Origin: Bifidobacterium bombi DSM 19703
GTDB taxonomy: Bacteria; Actinomycetota; Actinomycetes; Actinomycetales; Bifidobacteriaceae
DNA: 64,000 bases
Assembly (NCBI RefSeq): GCF_000737845.1
Contig: NZ_ATLK01000001.1
Coordinates: 1,240,001 to 1,304,000, forward strand
Direction: 5' to 3'
The position numbers and the translations under genes are program-made. This document shows, piece by piece, positions 25,707 to 34,767 of the stretch; the stretch's first letter is position 1; every line of letters begins with the position of its first letter. The notes beneath the pieces were generated by a model, which saw only the letters and a list, made by a program, of their open reading frames with translations, did not search any database and was not told where the DNA came from.

Positions 25707-27151
25707 GCCAAAGCCACCTTTCTTTCAGCGTGACGGGCGCTGGCGCGCACCACGACGCGTTCATCCTCGGCATCACCGTCAACCGACTCCGGCCCCTGAT
25801 GCAGGGTGCGGCGCGAGTAGAAGACCATGACGCCACCAAGAACCAGGAAGAGCAGGAAATAGACGATGTTGGTAAACAGTAGGCTCGGCACCGTAGCCGT
25901 CGGAGAGACACCGTCTGCAATGGTCAGCAGGCCATAGACGAGCCATGGATAACGACCCAGCTCCGTAATGAGCCAGCCGCCGGTATTGCCGATGAACGGC
26001 AGATAGAGACAGACCCCCAAGACCCACAGCTTCCAGCAGCTGTCCGCAAGCGTGTTCTTCGACTTACGGGTGAACCACAGGGCCAAAGCCGCGAGTATCA
26101 GCACGGCGAAACCAACGGCGGCCATGAAACGGAAGCTCCAGAACAGCACATTGGTCGGCACGAAGTAATTCGCAATCTCCGGATGAGCCTTGCCGAACTG
26201 CTGCAGCATTTCATGATTCAACGTGTTCATGCCCTTCACGGACCCGTGGATGCTGTGGTATGCAAGCAGGGAAAGCATCGCCGGAATCTCGATGCCCTTG
26301 GTGGTCTTCGCCTGTTCGTTGATCAAAGCGATCACCGTCCACGGGGCGGGATCTTTGGTGTCGTTGTAAATACCTTCGGTGGCAGCGAACTTCATGGGCT
26401 GATCACTGATGATCTGCTGGGTCTGAAGATCACCGGCTACGATGACGAGCACAGCGGAAACGACGGCGATCACAGCCGCCACTCGCAACGAGGAGACATA
26501 GAACTCGCGGTTGTTGGCCTGCTTCTTATTGAGAAGACCAAAGGCCGCCATTCCTACGATGACGAAAGAACCCGTCATAAGCGCGCCGGAGATAACGTGC
26601 GGGAAAGCCTTCCACAGTTGTGAATTGCCGATAACAGCCCAGAAATCGGTCATCTTCGCGTGCCCATCTTTGGGATCGATCTTGAAGCCAACCGGGTGCT
26701 GCATGAAGCTGTTGGCGGCAAGGATCCAGACTGCGGAGATAGTGGAGCCAAGCCATGTAAGCCAAATGAAGATTACATGCACGCCGGGCTTAAAACGGTT
26801 CCATGTGAACATCCACACACCCACGAAAGTGGACTCCATGAAGAATGCTAGCAATGCCTCAATGGCTAACGGCGCCCCGAAAATATCACCCATGAATCGT
26901 GAATATTCCGACCAGTTCATACCGAACTGGAACTCCTGGATGATACCGGTGACGATGCCGACGGCAAAACTAAGTAGGAAGATCTTGCCCCAGAATTTCG
27001 CCATCCGTAGATAGACCGGTTTACGTTTCACAACGTACAACGTTTCCATCACTGCTACGGTGAAGGCCAAGCCAATACTCAGCGGCACGTAGAAGAAATG
27101 GAAAATGGTGGTCATTGCAAACTGGAAACGTGACAGACCCAGTACACTCAT
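25703..27151 (-). CDS. cydA: Cytochrome bd oxidase subunit I
   Basis: Catalytic subunit that oxidises quinol and reduces oxygen to water at haems b558, b595 and d. The N-terminal LSRFQFAMTTIFHFFYVPLS carries the conserved haem-ligand region (His18-type), and FQFGMNWSEYSRFMGDIFG, MESTFVGVWMFTWNRF, GRYPWLVYGLLTIADGVSPT are family signatures. The Q-loop is of the short type. Start has GAAAGGAG upstream. cydA leads the cydAB operon, with ndh immediately upstream on the same strand, giving a complete NADH-to-oxygen chain if a quinone is made. Confidence 0.95.
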   Translation of the reverse strand: MSVLGLSRFQFAMTTIFHFFYVPLSIGLAFTVAVMETLYVVKRKPVYLRMAKFWGKIFLLSFAVGIVTGIIQEFQFGMNWSEYSRFMGDIFGAPLAIEALLAFFMESTFVGVWMFTWNRFKPGVHVIFIWLTWLGSTISAVWILAANSFMQHPVGFKIDPKDGHAKMTDFWAVIGNSQLWKAFPHVISGALMTGSFVIVGMAAFGLLNKKQANNREFYVSSLRVAAVIAVVSAVLVIVAGDLQTQQIISDQPMKFAATEGIYNDTKDPAPWTVIALINEQAKTTKGIEIPAMLSLLAYHSIHGSVKGMNTLNHEMLQQFGKAHPEIANYFVPTNVLFWSFRFMAAVGFAVLILAALALWFTRKSKNTLADSCWKLWVLGVCLYLPFIGNTGGWLITELGRYPWLVYGLLTIADGVSPTATVPSLLFTNIVYFLLFLVLGGVMVFYSRRTLHQGPESVDGDAEDERVVVRASARHAERKVALA

Positions 27152-27216
27152 TCCACCACTCCTTTCTCTTTTATCTCATAAATTCACATTTGCCGCATTA
27201 CGCTATGCAACAAATA

Positions 27217-28395
27217 TCAGTTACTTTCAAGCATAGTCTTGATGTCCGTCATCTCCAAAACGGAACGGTCATTGACAATCTTCTTGAGAATCTGCACTAC
27301 AGCGCCCTTGAGCTTCATATGACCGAACGCATCAAGTTCGGCGATTCCGCAATGAGGCCCCAAGGAGCACACCGTACCAAGACTCTTATATACGAATTTC
27401 TTCGTAGGCTTGCCTTTGATTCGCGCAACTACATTGGCCGCCGCACAATCAGCCTGAACTATGGAAATCTGACCGGTTCCTGGATACGGCCTGCCGTCTG
27501 CGGCGGGATTGGGGACCGCGGACACGTCTCCAATAAGAAACTCGTTCGGATTCCCTTCAACGGACAAATCGTCCTTGACGATCACACGGTTGCGTTTCTG
27601 ATCATACCCTGATTTGGCGATGACTTCGCTGCCGCGCACACCAGTCGCCCAGATGACGGTGTTGGCTTTGTATTCGGTGCCATTGCTGACCACCGCATCA
27701 GGCTTGACCTCGGTGATTGGCGTGGAGACATGGAAGTTCACACCATGCCCTTCCAGATACTTCACTGCCCACTGTGCGAGTTTGGGTTCAAACATCGGCA
27801 GTATCTTAGGCGCAGCCTCGATGCAGTCGATACGAATTTTCTCCTCCGGCAGTCCATATTCCTTGACCAGCCTGGGCAGACGCCATACCAGTTCGCCCAA
27901 ATACTCGATGCTGGTAAAACCAGCGCCACAGACGACGATATGCAGGTCGTTTTCGTCATGGCTCGTATTGTAGCGGGCAAGCATGGATTCGAGACGCCTG
28001 CGTGCGGCGAGCGCCGTATCCACATCGACGAGCGGCCAGCCGTTTTCTTCGGCTCCCTTGATTCCGAACGTCTCCGATTCGAAGCCCAAGGCGTTCAACA
28101 GGTAGTCATAAGCCAAAGGCTCATGGTCCTTGAGCAACACCTTGTGCGCCGCCCTGTCGATTTCAGTGACCTCGTCGATGAGGACTTCCACCTTCTGTGG
28201 TTCCACATCGCGAATGTCAAACGTTATATCTTCCGGCTCCTTGGTGCCGGCAGCCACTTGATGCAATTGAGTGGCCTCGTAGTGATAAGGGTTCTTATTG
28301 ACAAGCACGATTCGTGCATCAAGCTTTGCATGCACCAGCTTTTTCGCCGCTCGCAAACCCGCATACCCCGCGCCTAAAATTACTATCGTTTTCAT
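27217..28395 (-). CDS. ndh: Type II NADH dehydrogenase
   Basis: Single-subunit flavoprotein that passes electrons from NADH to quinone without pumping protons. FAD-binding Rossmann motif ILGAGYAGLRAAKKL is at residues 5-19; the second nucleotide fold has VVCGAGFTSIEYLGEL; NTVIWATGVRG and FLIGDVSAVPN are the conserved ATG and GD motifs. The 392-residue length is normal and the C-terminus lacks a long membrane helix, as in other peripheral forms. GAGG is 8 bases from the ATG. It lies 65 bases upstream of cydA on the same strand and may be cotranscribed with cydAB. Confidence 0.92.
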   Translation of the reverse strand: MKTIVILGAGYAGLRAAKKLVHAKLDARIVLVNKNPYHYEATQLHQVAAGTKEPEDITFDIRDVEPQKVEVLIDEVTEIDRAAHKVLLKDHEPLAYDYLLNALGFESETFGIKGAEENGWPLVDVDTALAARRRLESMLARYNTSHDENDLHIVVCGAGFTSIEYLGELVWRLPRLVKEYGLPEEKIRIDCIEAAPKILPMFEPKLAQWAVKYLEGHGVNFHVSTPITEVKPDAVVSNGTEYKANTVIWATGVRGSEVIAKSGYDQKRNRVIVKDDLSVEGNPNEFLIGDVSAVPNPAADGRPYPGTGQISIVQADCAAANVVARIKGKPTKKFVYKSLGTVCSLGPHCGIAELDAFGHMKLKGAVVQILKKIVNDRSVLEMTDIKTMLESN

Positions 28396-29031
28396 ACTGC
28401 ATCCTCAATGGTTGCGGCACTCCTATCGTCAATCGTAGGATACGCGAAAGAGGCCGGCTATATATCGTTTATCGGGCAATAATCTATCTCATCCGCGGAA
28501 CAAACGTTACACATGAAATCGGCTTTGAGTATGCCATACGTGAACTTGCTGACATTCCCAAACAATGCCGATCTTCCTAAGACTTTGTTTCTCTAGGACC
28601 TTTCTTTCGATTCAGACCTTAGCATTAACGCAATGTCAATTGTGATCTTCCTTACAAGAACGTGTCTTCGTTCACTCATTTCAAACGTTTTACTGCTTCC
28701 GGGAAGCTTGCGACTCTTACGATATTCACAATACTCTCCTTTACAGGCCACTAAAGAACGCAATTACCATTGGTGGAATCCTTAACGCACGAGCATCGAG
28801 ACTTGGGCTGAACCTGACGGACAGCTAGGCGCCATCGAGGAACACGAAGAACGCGCTGCTCATCGGTTTGCTCCATGGGAAGCACACCGAAAGCAAATCG
28901 GATAGGCACGAGTATAATCCGACCGAGATGCTGCGAGGCGCGGCTTATGGTTCGCACACGAACATTGCATCCAGCTCACGGCACGGTCCGGATGGTGTAC
29001 CATCCTTGTGGACCATTGCAATGGAATGAAC
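28396..29031. other. Long intergenic region between ndh and the mannosidase gene
   Basis: No gene is supported in these 636 bases. It should hold the ndh promoter (near 28430-28500) and the 3' end of the mannosidase transcript; GGATGG-TGTA-CCATCC (28991-29006) is a small hairpin suited to the latter. One AAACGTTT palindrome occurs at 28683-28690. Confidence 0.45.
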
Positions 29032-31770
29032 CTAATGCGCACAGGATTGCAGATCGTTGGCCGACCTCAGGACGCGGGCTGCCGTAAACTCGGCGGGGTT
29101 GACGACCGCATCGGAAGAGATGGACCACACCCTCGATTCACCGGGCAGGAGACTGACCATCCCCGAATCCACGGTTGAACGCGGATCGACCTTATCGGAC
29201 ATGCAGAAAAGATCACGTACATAGCTCGTGGCCGTAATGGTGAGTTCGTACCCACCCGGCGCCGCGACCGCCGTCGCTTCATACGGACGCGGCGAAAGCC
29301 GCTGGTCAATCACCTCACAGGGGTTGTAAATCACCCGCGCGAAACCACAACGCCCCTGAGATGATTCATCGTCAAAGCGAACCGCAATCAGTTCCTGACG
29401 GGCATCGGTAAAGTTCGCAACACTCTCATCCAGCCGAACGCTACACCTGCTCAAAGGTTCAATGCACAGGGACTCACGCTGCGAAGCCAGGACCCGACCG
29501 TTAAAAGCAATACGTTCGATCTCGCATCGGCCATCAAATGAATCGCACGTATCGTTGAGGAGAATCAGTGATAAGTGATCAGGCTTGACCGGCCCTCCTT
29601 CCCAACTCAGCGTCGCAAGAGCCTCGTCGGAGACGCGGGGCTGAATCGTCGCGAAACGCGGGGCGAAGACATCCCTCGAGGCATACCACAACGGTTTACG
29701 ATGCCCGTAATAGTCCACTGCCGCCCAAGAGACAACCGGCCAATCATCGTTGAGCTGCCATATCAGCAAACCTGCATTGAGTGGCTCCAATGAGCGCATA
29801 TGCTCCACTCCGTAACGGACAGCCTGTGCCTGTTGAAGCTGGCACGCCCAATGCCAATCCTCCAAATCCGCCCAGCGGTCGCTTTCAATCAGCCAATCAC
29901 GGTGGCCATTCTTGTCGCGCGATACGTCGTCGAATACCCCCTCCGTCAGATGCGATCGCATCCCTTTGGCCAGCTTGTAGTTACCTTGTGAAGCCTTCTG
30001 ATGCGTCAGCATCTGCGGTCCGAACACATCCGCGGGCTCATCGTGCACGACTCGGGTGAGGGTGCTCCAGGCAGGTGGGGCCTGATAACCGAATTCGTCG
30101 GCGAATCGAGGCTTGTAATCGCCATATTCCCGGTAGTCCTTCCGGTTCCACACATCCCAGATGTGCATGGTCCCGTCCGTGTCGAGGTTCGCGTCGGTGA
30201 ACGGCGTGAAACTCATAGGTGAGCTCGGTAGGTACACTCTTGTCGGGTCGAGTCGCGAGAGCAGATTGGGGAACAGCGTGCTGTAGTAATAATCTCCCCA
30301 ACCCCTTTCACCGTATCCATAGGCATTGGGTTGAAGGCTGTCGTCCCGTAACGCCTGTTTGTAGCCAGCCCATTGGGCATAGGCGACATAGTTTTCATTG
30401 GAACCGTTCCACACGACCAGACTCGGATGGGGGCAAAGACGGGAAATCTGCTCTTCCGCCTCGGCTTCGATCTGCGCCTTGGTCTGTGCGTCCTCCGGAT
30501 ATGCGGCACAGGCAAGCATGAAGTCCTGCCATACCATGATGCCAAGTTCATCGGCAAGATCATAGAAGAGATCGGCCTCATAAATGCCACCGCCCCACAC
30601 ACGCACCATATTGGAATTCGATTGAACCAGATCATCAAAACGGGAGAGATAAGACTCCGTACCGATACGTGAAGGAAATACATCCACAGGCACCCAGTTA
30701 TAGCCACGCGCATGAACGGGTGTTTCGTTGACGTAGATTTGGAATGGCCGACCATGTTCGTCTGCGGCGTTGTCCAAACGAACGGTTCTAAAGCCCACGC
30801 GCCCATCCCAAGCATCCGTCTTTCCCCGGCCTTCGCGCAAGCCATCAGGCCTGTTCAATTCGACGTGTACGTCATACAGCGGCTGGTCCCCATAACCTCT
30901 GGGCCACCACAGCTCGACTTCAGGCACGCGCAAGACGACGGTGGCGCTCGTCCGGCCTGGATCGAGAAGAGATGAAGCACTGACTTCGCACCCCTGACCT
31001 TTGATGGCGACGGTAACCTCGATCGGCGCTTGGCCTTCATTCGCCTCAGCGGGATTCATGACCCTTCCGGTTCCGGCTCGCTCGACTTCGACGGTCGTCG
31101 TAAGTATCCCAGTGCCCTGTGCGTCCACATCGACCAAAGGACACACGCCTTTCAACCGGGCATCGGACCATGAATCCATGCCTATGGGACGCCAAATTCC
31201 GGCATTCGCGGCATCAATCCCCCAATCCCAGCCGAACTGGTATGAAGGTTTGCGAAGTTGATTAAACGCATGATGCTCCGTATGCGGATAATAGCCTCGT
31301 TGCTGTTCAAGCCTGTCGGACTCCCTCACCGGAGACTTGAAATCTATCTGTATGCAATTGTCGCCTTCGACAAGCAGAGGTGCGATATCCCAACGATGGG
31401 TGCGGTAGTAGTCACACGCATTACCCACCGGACTGCCGTTGAGCATCACATCGGCGACCGTATCGAGACCGTAGGCGACTAGATCATGGCGGCTGTGCCC
31501 GTCATCATGCCAAATGAAATGGCCGCTATACCGCCAATCAACATCACCGATCCACTGTTGTGAGCTTTCATTGTCGCCATCAAATGGGTCGGGAATCAAT
31601 CCTTGCTTCAAAAGGCAAGTAGTCGCTTCACCGGGCACCGTCGCCACGACACCGACGGCAAGCGTCTGCCTGAGCCGTTCCGGAGCCGCTTGCGGATTCA
31701 ATGCGGTCAGTGTCCAACGACATTGCAAAGGAGTGAAATTATGACCATAACGGTTGAGTACACGTTTCAT
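29032..31770 (-). CDS. Beta-mannosidase, glycoside hydrolase family 2
   Basis: Cytoplasmic exo-hydrolase removing terminal beta-mannose, for example from mannan or N-glycan fragments. The start at 31770 (MKRVLNRYG) has GAGG upstream; a 25-residue longer reading is possible. The 912 residues show the GH2 order: jelly-roll (FIWHDDG, VADVMLNG), the stretch from YPHTEHHAFNQLRKPSYQ to FGWDWG diagnostic of beta-mannosidases, then the TIM barrel with acid/base Glu in VVWNGSNEN and nucleophile Glu in FADEFGYQAPPAWST. No signal peptide. No transporter gene is adjacent. Confidence 0.9.
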   Translation of the reverse strand: MKRVLNRYGHNFTPLQCRWTLTALNPQAAPERLRQTLAVGVVATVPGEATTCLLKQGLIPDPFDGDNESSQQWIGDVDWRYSGHFIWHDDGHSRHDLVAYGLDTVADVMLNGSPVGNACDYYRTHRWDIAPLLVEGDNCIQIDFKSPVRESDRLEQQRGYYPHTEHHAFNQLRKPSYQFGWDWGIDAANAGIWRPIGMDSWSDARLKGVCPLVDVDAQGTGILTTTVEVERAGTGRVMNPAEANEGQAPIEVTVAIKGQGCEVSASSLLDPGRTSATVVLRVPEVELWWPRGYGDQPLYDVHVELNRPDGLREGRGKTDAWDGRVGFRTVRLDNAADEHGRPFQIYVNETPVHARGYNWVPVDVFPSRIGTESYLSRFDDLVQSNSNMVRVWGGGIYEADLFYDLADELGIMVWQDFMLACAAYPEDAQTKAQIEAEAEEQISRLCPHPSLVVWNGSNENYVAYAQWAGYKQALRDDSLQPNAYGYGERGWGDYYYSTLFPNLLSRLDPTRVYLPSSPMSFTPFTDANLDTDGTMHIWDVWNRKDYREYGDYKPRFADEFGYQAPPAWSTLTRVVHDEPADVFGPQMLTHQKASQGNYKLAKGMRSHLTEGVFDDVSRDKNGHRDWLIESDRWADLEDWHWACQLQQAQAVRYGVEHMRSLEPLNAGLLIWQLNDDWPVVSWAAVDYYGHRKPLWYASRDVFAPRFATIQPRVSDEALATLSWEGGPVKPDHLSLILLNDTCDSFDGRCEIERIAFNGRVLASQRESLCIEPLSRCSVRLDESVANFTDARQELIAVRFDDESSQGRCGFARVIYNPCEVIDQRLSPRPYEATAVAAPGGYELTITATSYVRDLFCMSDKVDPRSTVDSGMVSLLPGESRVWSISSDAVVNPAEFTAARVLRSANDLQSCAH

Positions 31771-32379
31771 TTTTATCCTCTTTATCCTCATTTGATGAGA
31801 GAAGACTTCACTGGAGATGTCATCTTGACGCTCGAAACGAAGCATGCAGCCGACGGCAGGAATGAAAAACCAGAACCTGACGCAACACCCCCGTGACGAC
31901 CTCCATCGTGACGGTCTCCATAGCGTTCTTCATTGATTTCCCCATTGACATCATTCGTGACCAAAGCCTAACAGCCCACAGCCACGACTTCCTTCCGGCT
32001 TTCGGCCGCCGGAAGATACCATTCGCTGTAAAAGCAACAATAAATCTTCAGTCTGACAACGAACGATGTAGCAGCCAGCGGCACGCTTGTCAACCCATAA
32101 AAACCATACGACCACACAACAAGAAACCGTTAAAACGCATATCAAGAAGCCATGCAACCTGCAAGAAGAAACCACGTAAACTATGTGCCAAGAAACCGTG
32201 CAACCACACACCAGAAAACACCGGACCTAGACCCGACACGCCACAAGATTAGGAATGTATTGGCAGACGATGATGCCACGTCTAAACATACGATGGACCC
32301 GAATCTGGACTTCGCTGCGAAGACTCTCCAACTCGGTGATATTCGTTGATTTTCAGCCGTCTTTGGCTGTTTTGGTGGG
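31771..32379. other. Intergenic region left of the prophage
   Basis: No supported gene. The stretch 32100-32225 is an A/C-rich low-complexity sequence repeating forms of CAAGAAACCGT. CAGCC-GTCTTT-GGCTG followed by TTTT (32355-32374) is a plus-strand terminator-like hairpin. The host-phage boundary is taken at the tRNA-like fragment immediately right of this. Confidence 0.45.
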
Positions 32380-32425
32380 TACCCCCTGAGAGAGTCGGAC
32401 TCTCGTTGTCAGATTGAAAGTCTGA
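32380..32425 (-). other. 3' half of a tRNA-Glu-like sequence, presumed attL
   Basis: On the minus strand the sequence has an anticodon arm TCAGA-CTTTCAA-TCTGA (anticodon TTC), a 4-base variable region, a T arm GAGAG-TCCGACT-CTCTC and a 7-base acceptor strand AGGGGGT. The D arm and 5' acceptor strand are missing. Its 3' end faces the host. A displaced tRNA 3' half is what integration into a tRNA leaves at the end far from the integrase. The T-loop has C at position 55, so the fragment has probably drifted. Confidence 0.6.
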
Positions 32426-32538
32426 CACTAATTCCACTTTAACACTACTGATTGCTAGTTTTTACTTTGGCAGTGTGTACTAACAGTGTACTATTTTGCC
32501 TTACATCGTGCAATCGAGCCAGCCGCATTAAGACAATA

Positions 32539-32775
32539 TCAGCCGTACTTTTCCATCATTGCTTTGAGAGCGTGGTGGTCGTGTTTGTATCTGATGGCAT
32601 TGATGTCGTCTTTGACTTGGCGGAGCCTGAGTGCAGCCTGGTCACTCTGCTCCCGGGTCAGGCTTGGGTCCCGGGTTTGGTCGAGTAACTGGTCTTTGAT
32701 GCGCTCCATGCTGATCCTGACCCGCTCATAGTCACCGAGCGGGTGGTCATTGTGCCTTCCACGTCCGGTGGTCAT
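32539..32775 (-). CDS. Small charged prophage protein
   Basis: Not recognised. From the ATG at 32775 it is 78 residues, hydrophilic and helical (YERVRISMERIKDQLLDQTRDPSLT, LRLRQVKDDINAIRYK), looking like a short coiled coil. A GTG/ATG further upstream at 32808 would add 11 residues and give a GAGG site within the coding part, so the start is uncertain. It is the gene nearest the left attachment site, downstream of the lysis genes and separated from them by the oppositely oriented gene at 32831. Confidence 0.55.
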   Translation of the reverse strand: MTTGRGRHNDHPLGDYERVRISMERIKDQLLDQTRDPSLTREQSDQAALRLRQVKDDINAIRYKHDHHALKAMMEKYG

Positions 32776-32830
32776 GCTGATTGATAGTGTCCTCAAAAGC
32801 AATGGCACAATTAAGAGCTATAATTGTCTC

Positions 32831-33496
32831 ATGGCTAAACTAAAACGCACCACCACTGCTAGAAAACAATGCAGGGAGTCTATGCAACACGGCAATCCAA
32901 AAACCGGGGAGCTAGAGGAAACGGCTATCAGGCACCAAAACTTTCTTTATTCTCTTTGCGCGTGGCTAAAGAGAAACCTTGCTTTAATCATAAGCATCCT
33001 CGCGTTGGTATGTTCAAATCTATGGTCTTGGAGTACCTATTCAAACTGGGAAAAATCAGGAGTTAAATTTAGCTATATCAACGTAGGACAACCAACTTTT
33101 ACACATGATTTTCACATGGGAAAGAAGGAGATAAGCAAACCTGTAGCACAGACAAAGGTACTTATCTCGAACACCGGGCGTATGAACGCGACAGTAGTGG
33201 ATGTAAGCCTCAAAAATGGGCATTCATATATCCAGAGTGGCTGTGAAAAACAAGAGGTTACAATCGCACCTGGCGAATCAAAGTTAATCTGGGTCGCCTT
33301 TGATAAAGATGAGTGGAACAACCCCAAGAAAAAAATCTACGTCACCACTGCAGACGGCCTTATCACTAGAGCTGACGATAGAGCGGCCAACGGCAAATCG
33401 ACCGAAGTTTCAAGAAAGCGCGCATCAGATTATGCACAAGCACACGAGAAGCCTAAATCACCAGATTGCATAGTAGGAGTGTTTACAGTTAAGTAG
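32831..33496 (+). CDS. Membrane-anchored protein on the reverse strand (moron candidate)
   Basis: No family recognised. A basic N-terminus (AKLKRTTTARKQCRE) and about 20 polar residues precede one membrane segment (NLALIISILALVCSNLWSWS, residues about 55-75), then a probable beta-sandwich (VLISNTGRMNATVVDVSL, EVTIAPGESKLIWVAFD) and a polar tail. TATAAT at 32819-32824 ends 6 bases before the ATG at 32831, with no ribosome site, suggesting leaderless expression. Opposite orientation, own promoter and AT-rich coding fit a lysogen-expressed cargo gene placed between lysis genes and attL; superinfection exclusion or host-surface change is a guess. Confidence 0.7.
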   Translation: MAKLKRTTTARKQCRESMQHGNPKTGELEETAIRHQNFLYSLCAWLKRNLALIISILALVCSNLWSWSTYSNWEKSGVKFSYINVGQPTFTHDFHMGKKEISKPVAQTKVLISNTGRMNATVVDVSLKNGHSYIQSGCEKQEVTIAPGESKLIWVAFDKDEWNNPKKKIYVTTADGLITRADDRAANGKSTEVSRKRASDYAQAHEKPKSPDCIVGVFTVK

Positions 33497-33521
33497 CAGT
33501 CTCGATAGCCATTACCCCAAA

Positions 33522-33555
33522 ATCGCCCTCCCCTGCCAAGCAGTGGGAGGGCGAT
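33522..33555. terminator. Bidirectional terminator
   Basis: ATCGCCCTCCC (33522-33532) and GGGAGGGCGAT (33545-33555) form an 11-bp stem between the convergent moron candidate and holin gene. Confidence 0.75.
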
Positions 33556-33585
33556 GGCGTTATGACACGGGTGCGTGTCAGGAAT

Positions 33586-33966
33586 CTACTTGCCGGTCAT
33601 CCTGATGGGGTTGTAGGTGACTCCGAATCCTGCGGCGATGACGCCCGCGGCTGTGCTGACGAACCCGCCGACGTCGGGGTGGCCGAAGGCCATGAGCCCA
33701 AGACCGACCACGGACGCGACCAGGGCGAGCACATAGACGGCCGTGCGTACCTGACTGTTGAACACGGGCGTGTAGCCGGCGTCCACATGCTTGGGCGCAT
33801 CCTCCGCCCGGCCCGCCTGTACGTCGGGCGTCGCGATGGCCAGACGGGCGAGCTCATCACTGCCGATCGGCCGCACTTGGGTCGGACCGGTTGCCCCCAC
33901 GTCGCCAGGCAAAGCCTGAGCGACCTGGTCTGCCGTCAACATCTCAGCCTGCATCACGTCGCTCAT
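33586..33966 (-). CDS. Holin
   Basis: Small membrane protein that permeabilises the membrane to let endolysin reach the wall. From the ATG at 33966 it is 126 residues; the N-terminal 70 are acidic and soluble, followed by two membrane helices (AVYVLALVASVVGLGLMAFG and VGGFVSTAAGVIAAGFGVTY) and the short tail NPIRMTGK. The four-base overlap (ATGA) with the endolysin stop and its place after it support the call. The 26 residues before this ATG are out-of-family. Confidence 0.75.
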   Translation of the reverse strand: MSDVMQAEMLTADQVAQALPGDVGATGPTQVRPIGSDELARLAIATPDVQAGRAEDAPKHVDAGYTPVFNSQVRTAVYVLALVASVVGLGLMAFGHPDVGGFVSTAAGVIAAGFGVTYNPIRMTGK

Positions 33967-34682
33967 CGCAACGCCTCCACCAGTCGCGTACCCCACGGAG
34001 ACCGGCTGTCGCCGAGCTTGATGCAGGGCAGGGTCCTGCCGCACGCCTGCGCCACCATCTGCAGGGCGGTCACCTGATCGGGATGCGTCAGATCGTGCAG
34101 CCGCTGGCCGTCGAAATACCGCAGTCCCGGCTCGTCATTGATCTGGATTATCGCTTGCATGTCATCATCCTCCTGTCTTACGGGCGTTTCGCCCGTCAAT
34201 AATTGGTTTGCCTTGTCGATCACATAAGCCACGTCCAGGCCGTTAGGAGCCAGGTCGGGGCATCCGGCGTGATCGCTGCCGGGCACCTCGCGATGCAGCC
34301 ACACGTTGCCGTCCAGCCCGTCATGCCACAGGCGGGGCCACCCGTAACGGCGCGCGATATCGGCACACAGCTCGGCCGAGGCATCCATGCACGCCCGGGT
34401 GCACGGCACCCCGGCCATGCCGCCCTCATGCTCGATGCTGATGGTCGAACAGTTGGAAACCTCGTTGGCGTCGGACCACGAGCCATCGGACTCGCTGACA
34501 TACTGGTGGATGGTGCCGTCAGCCCCGATGCCGTAATGCGCTGAAGTCTGACTGGCCTGACCGGCGAACACGCTGTCGGTGCCGGTCAGGCGGCCGACCA
34601 TGATGTGCAGGGTGATGTGCGTGACCGAGTAGCCGCACCGACCCTGATAGTGGTTGGGACTGCCGACCCATTGGACCTGCAT
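33963..34682 (-). CDS. Endolysin, N-acetylmuramoyl-L-alanine amidase type
   Basis: Cuts the bond between muramic acid and the stem peptide. The N-terminal domain has amidase-2/PGRP features: zinc-ligand region THITLHIMVG (His), QTSAHYGIGADGTIHQYV, SISIEHEGG, and the second ligand cluster WLHREVPGSDHAGCP. The C-terminal 70 residues (after LLTGETPVRQEDDD) contain IIQINDEPGLRYFDGQRLHDLTHPDQ, a small domain also found in other bifidobacterial phage lysins and probably involved in wall binding. No signal peptide, so it depends on the holin. Confidence 0.85.
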   Translation of the reverse strand: MQVQWVGSPNHYQGRCGYSVTHITLHIMVGRLTGTDSVFAGQASQTSAHYGIGADGTIHQYVSESDGSWSDANEVSNCSTISIEHEGGMAGVPCTRACMDASAELCADIARRYGWPRLWHDGLDGNVWLHREVPGSDHAGCPDLAPNGLDVAYVIDKANQLLTGETPVRQEDDDMQAIIQINDEPGLRYFDGQRLHDLTHPDQVTALQMVAQACGRTLPCIKLGDSRSPWGTRLVEALR

Positions 34683-34723
34683 GCGCCCTCCTTCCCACCC
34701 CCGAGCGGGGGTGATATACGAAA

Positions 34724-34745
34724 GGCCACCCCAATGGGGGTGGTC
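34724..34745 (-). terminator. Hairpin before the lysis genes
   Basis: GGCCACCCC and GGGGTGGTC form a 9-pair stem with one G-T pair; on the minus strand CTTTCG follows. It lies between the tail operon and endolysin and may reduce read-through. Confidence 0.4.
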
Positions 34746-34767
34746 TAGTTGTTAACGATGATGGTGG

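Noticed and set aside
32152-32349. 65-codon plus-strand ORF left of the prophage
   Set aside because: Low-complexity sequence, no ribosome site and no similarity recognised.
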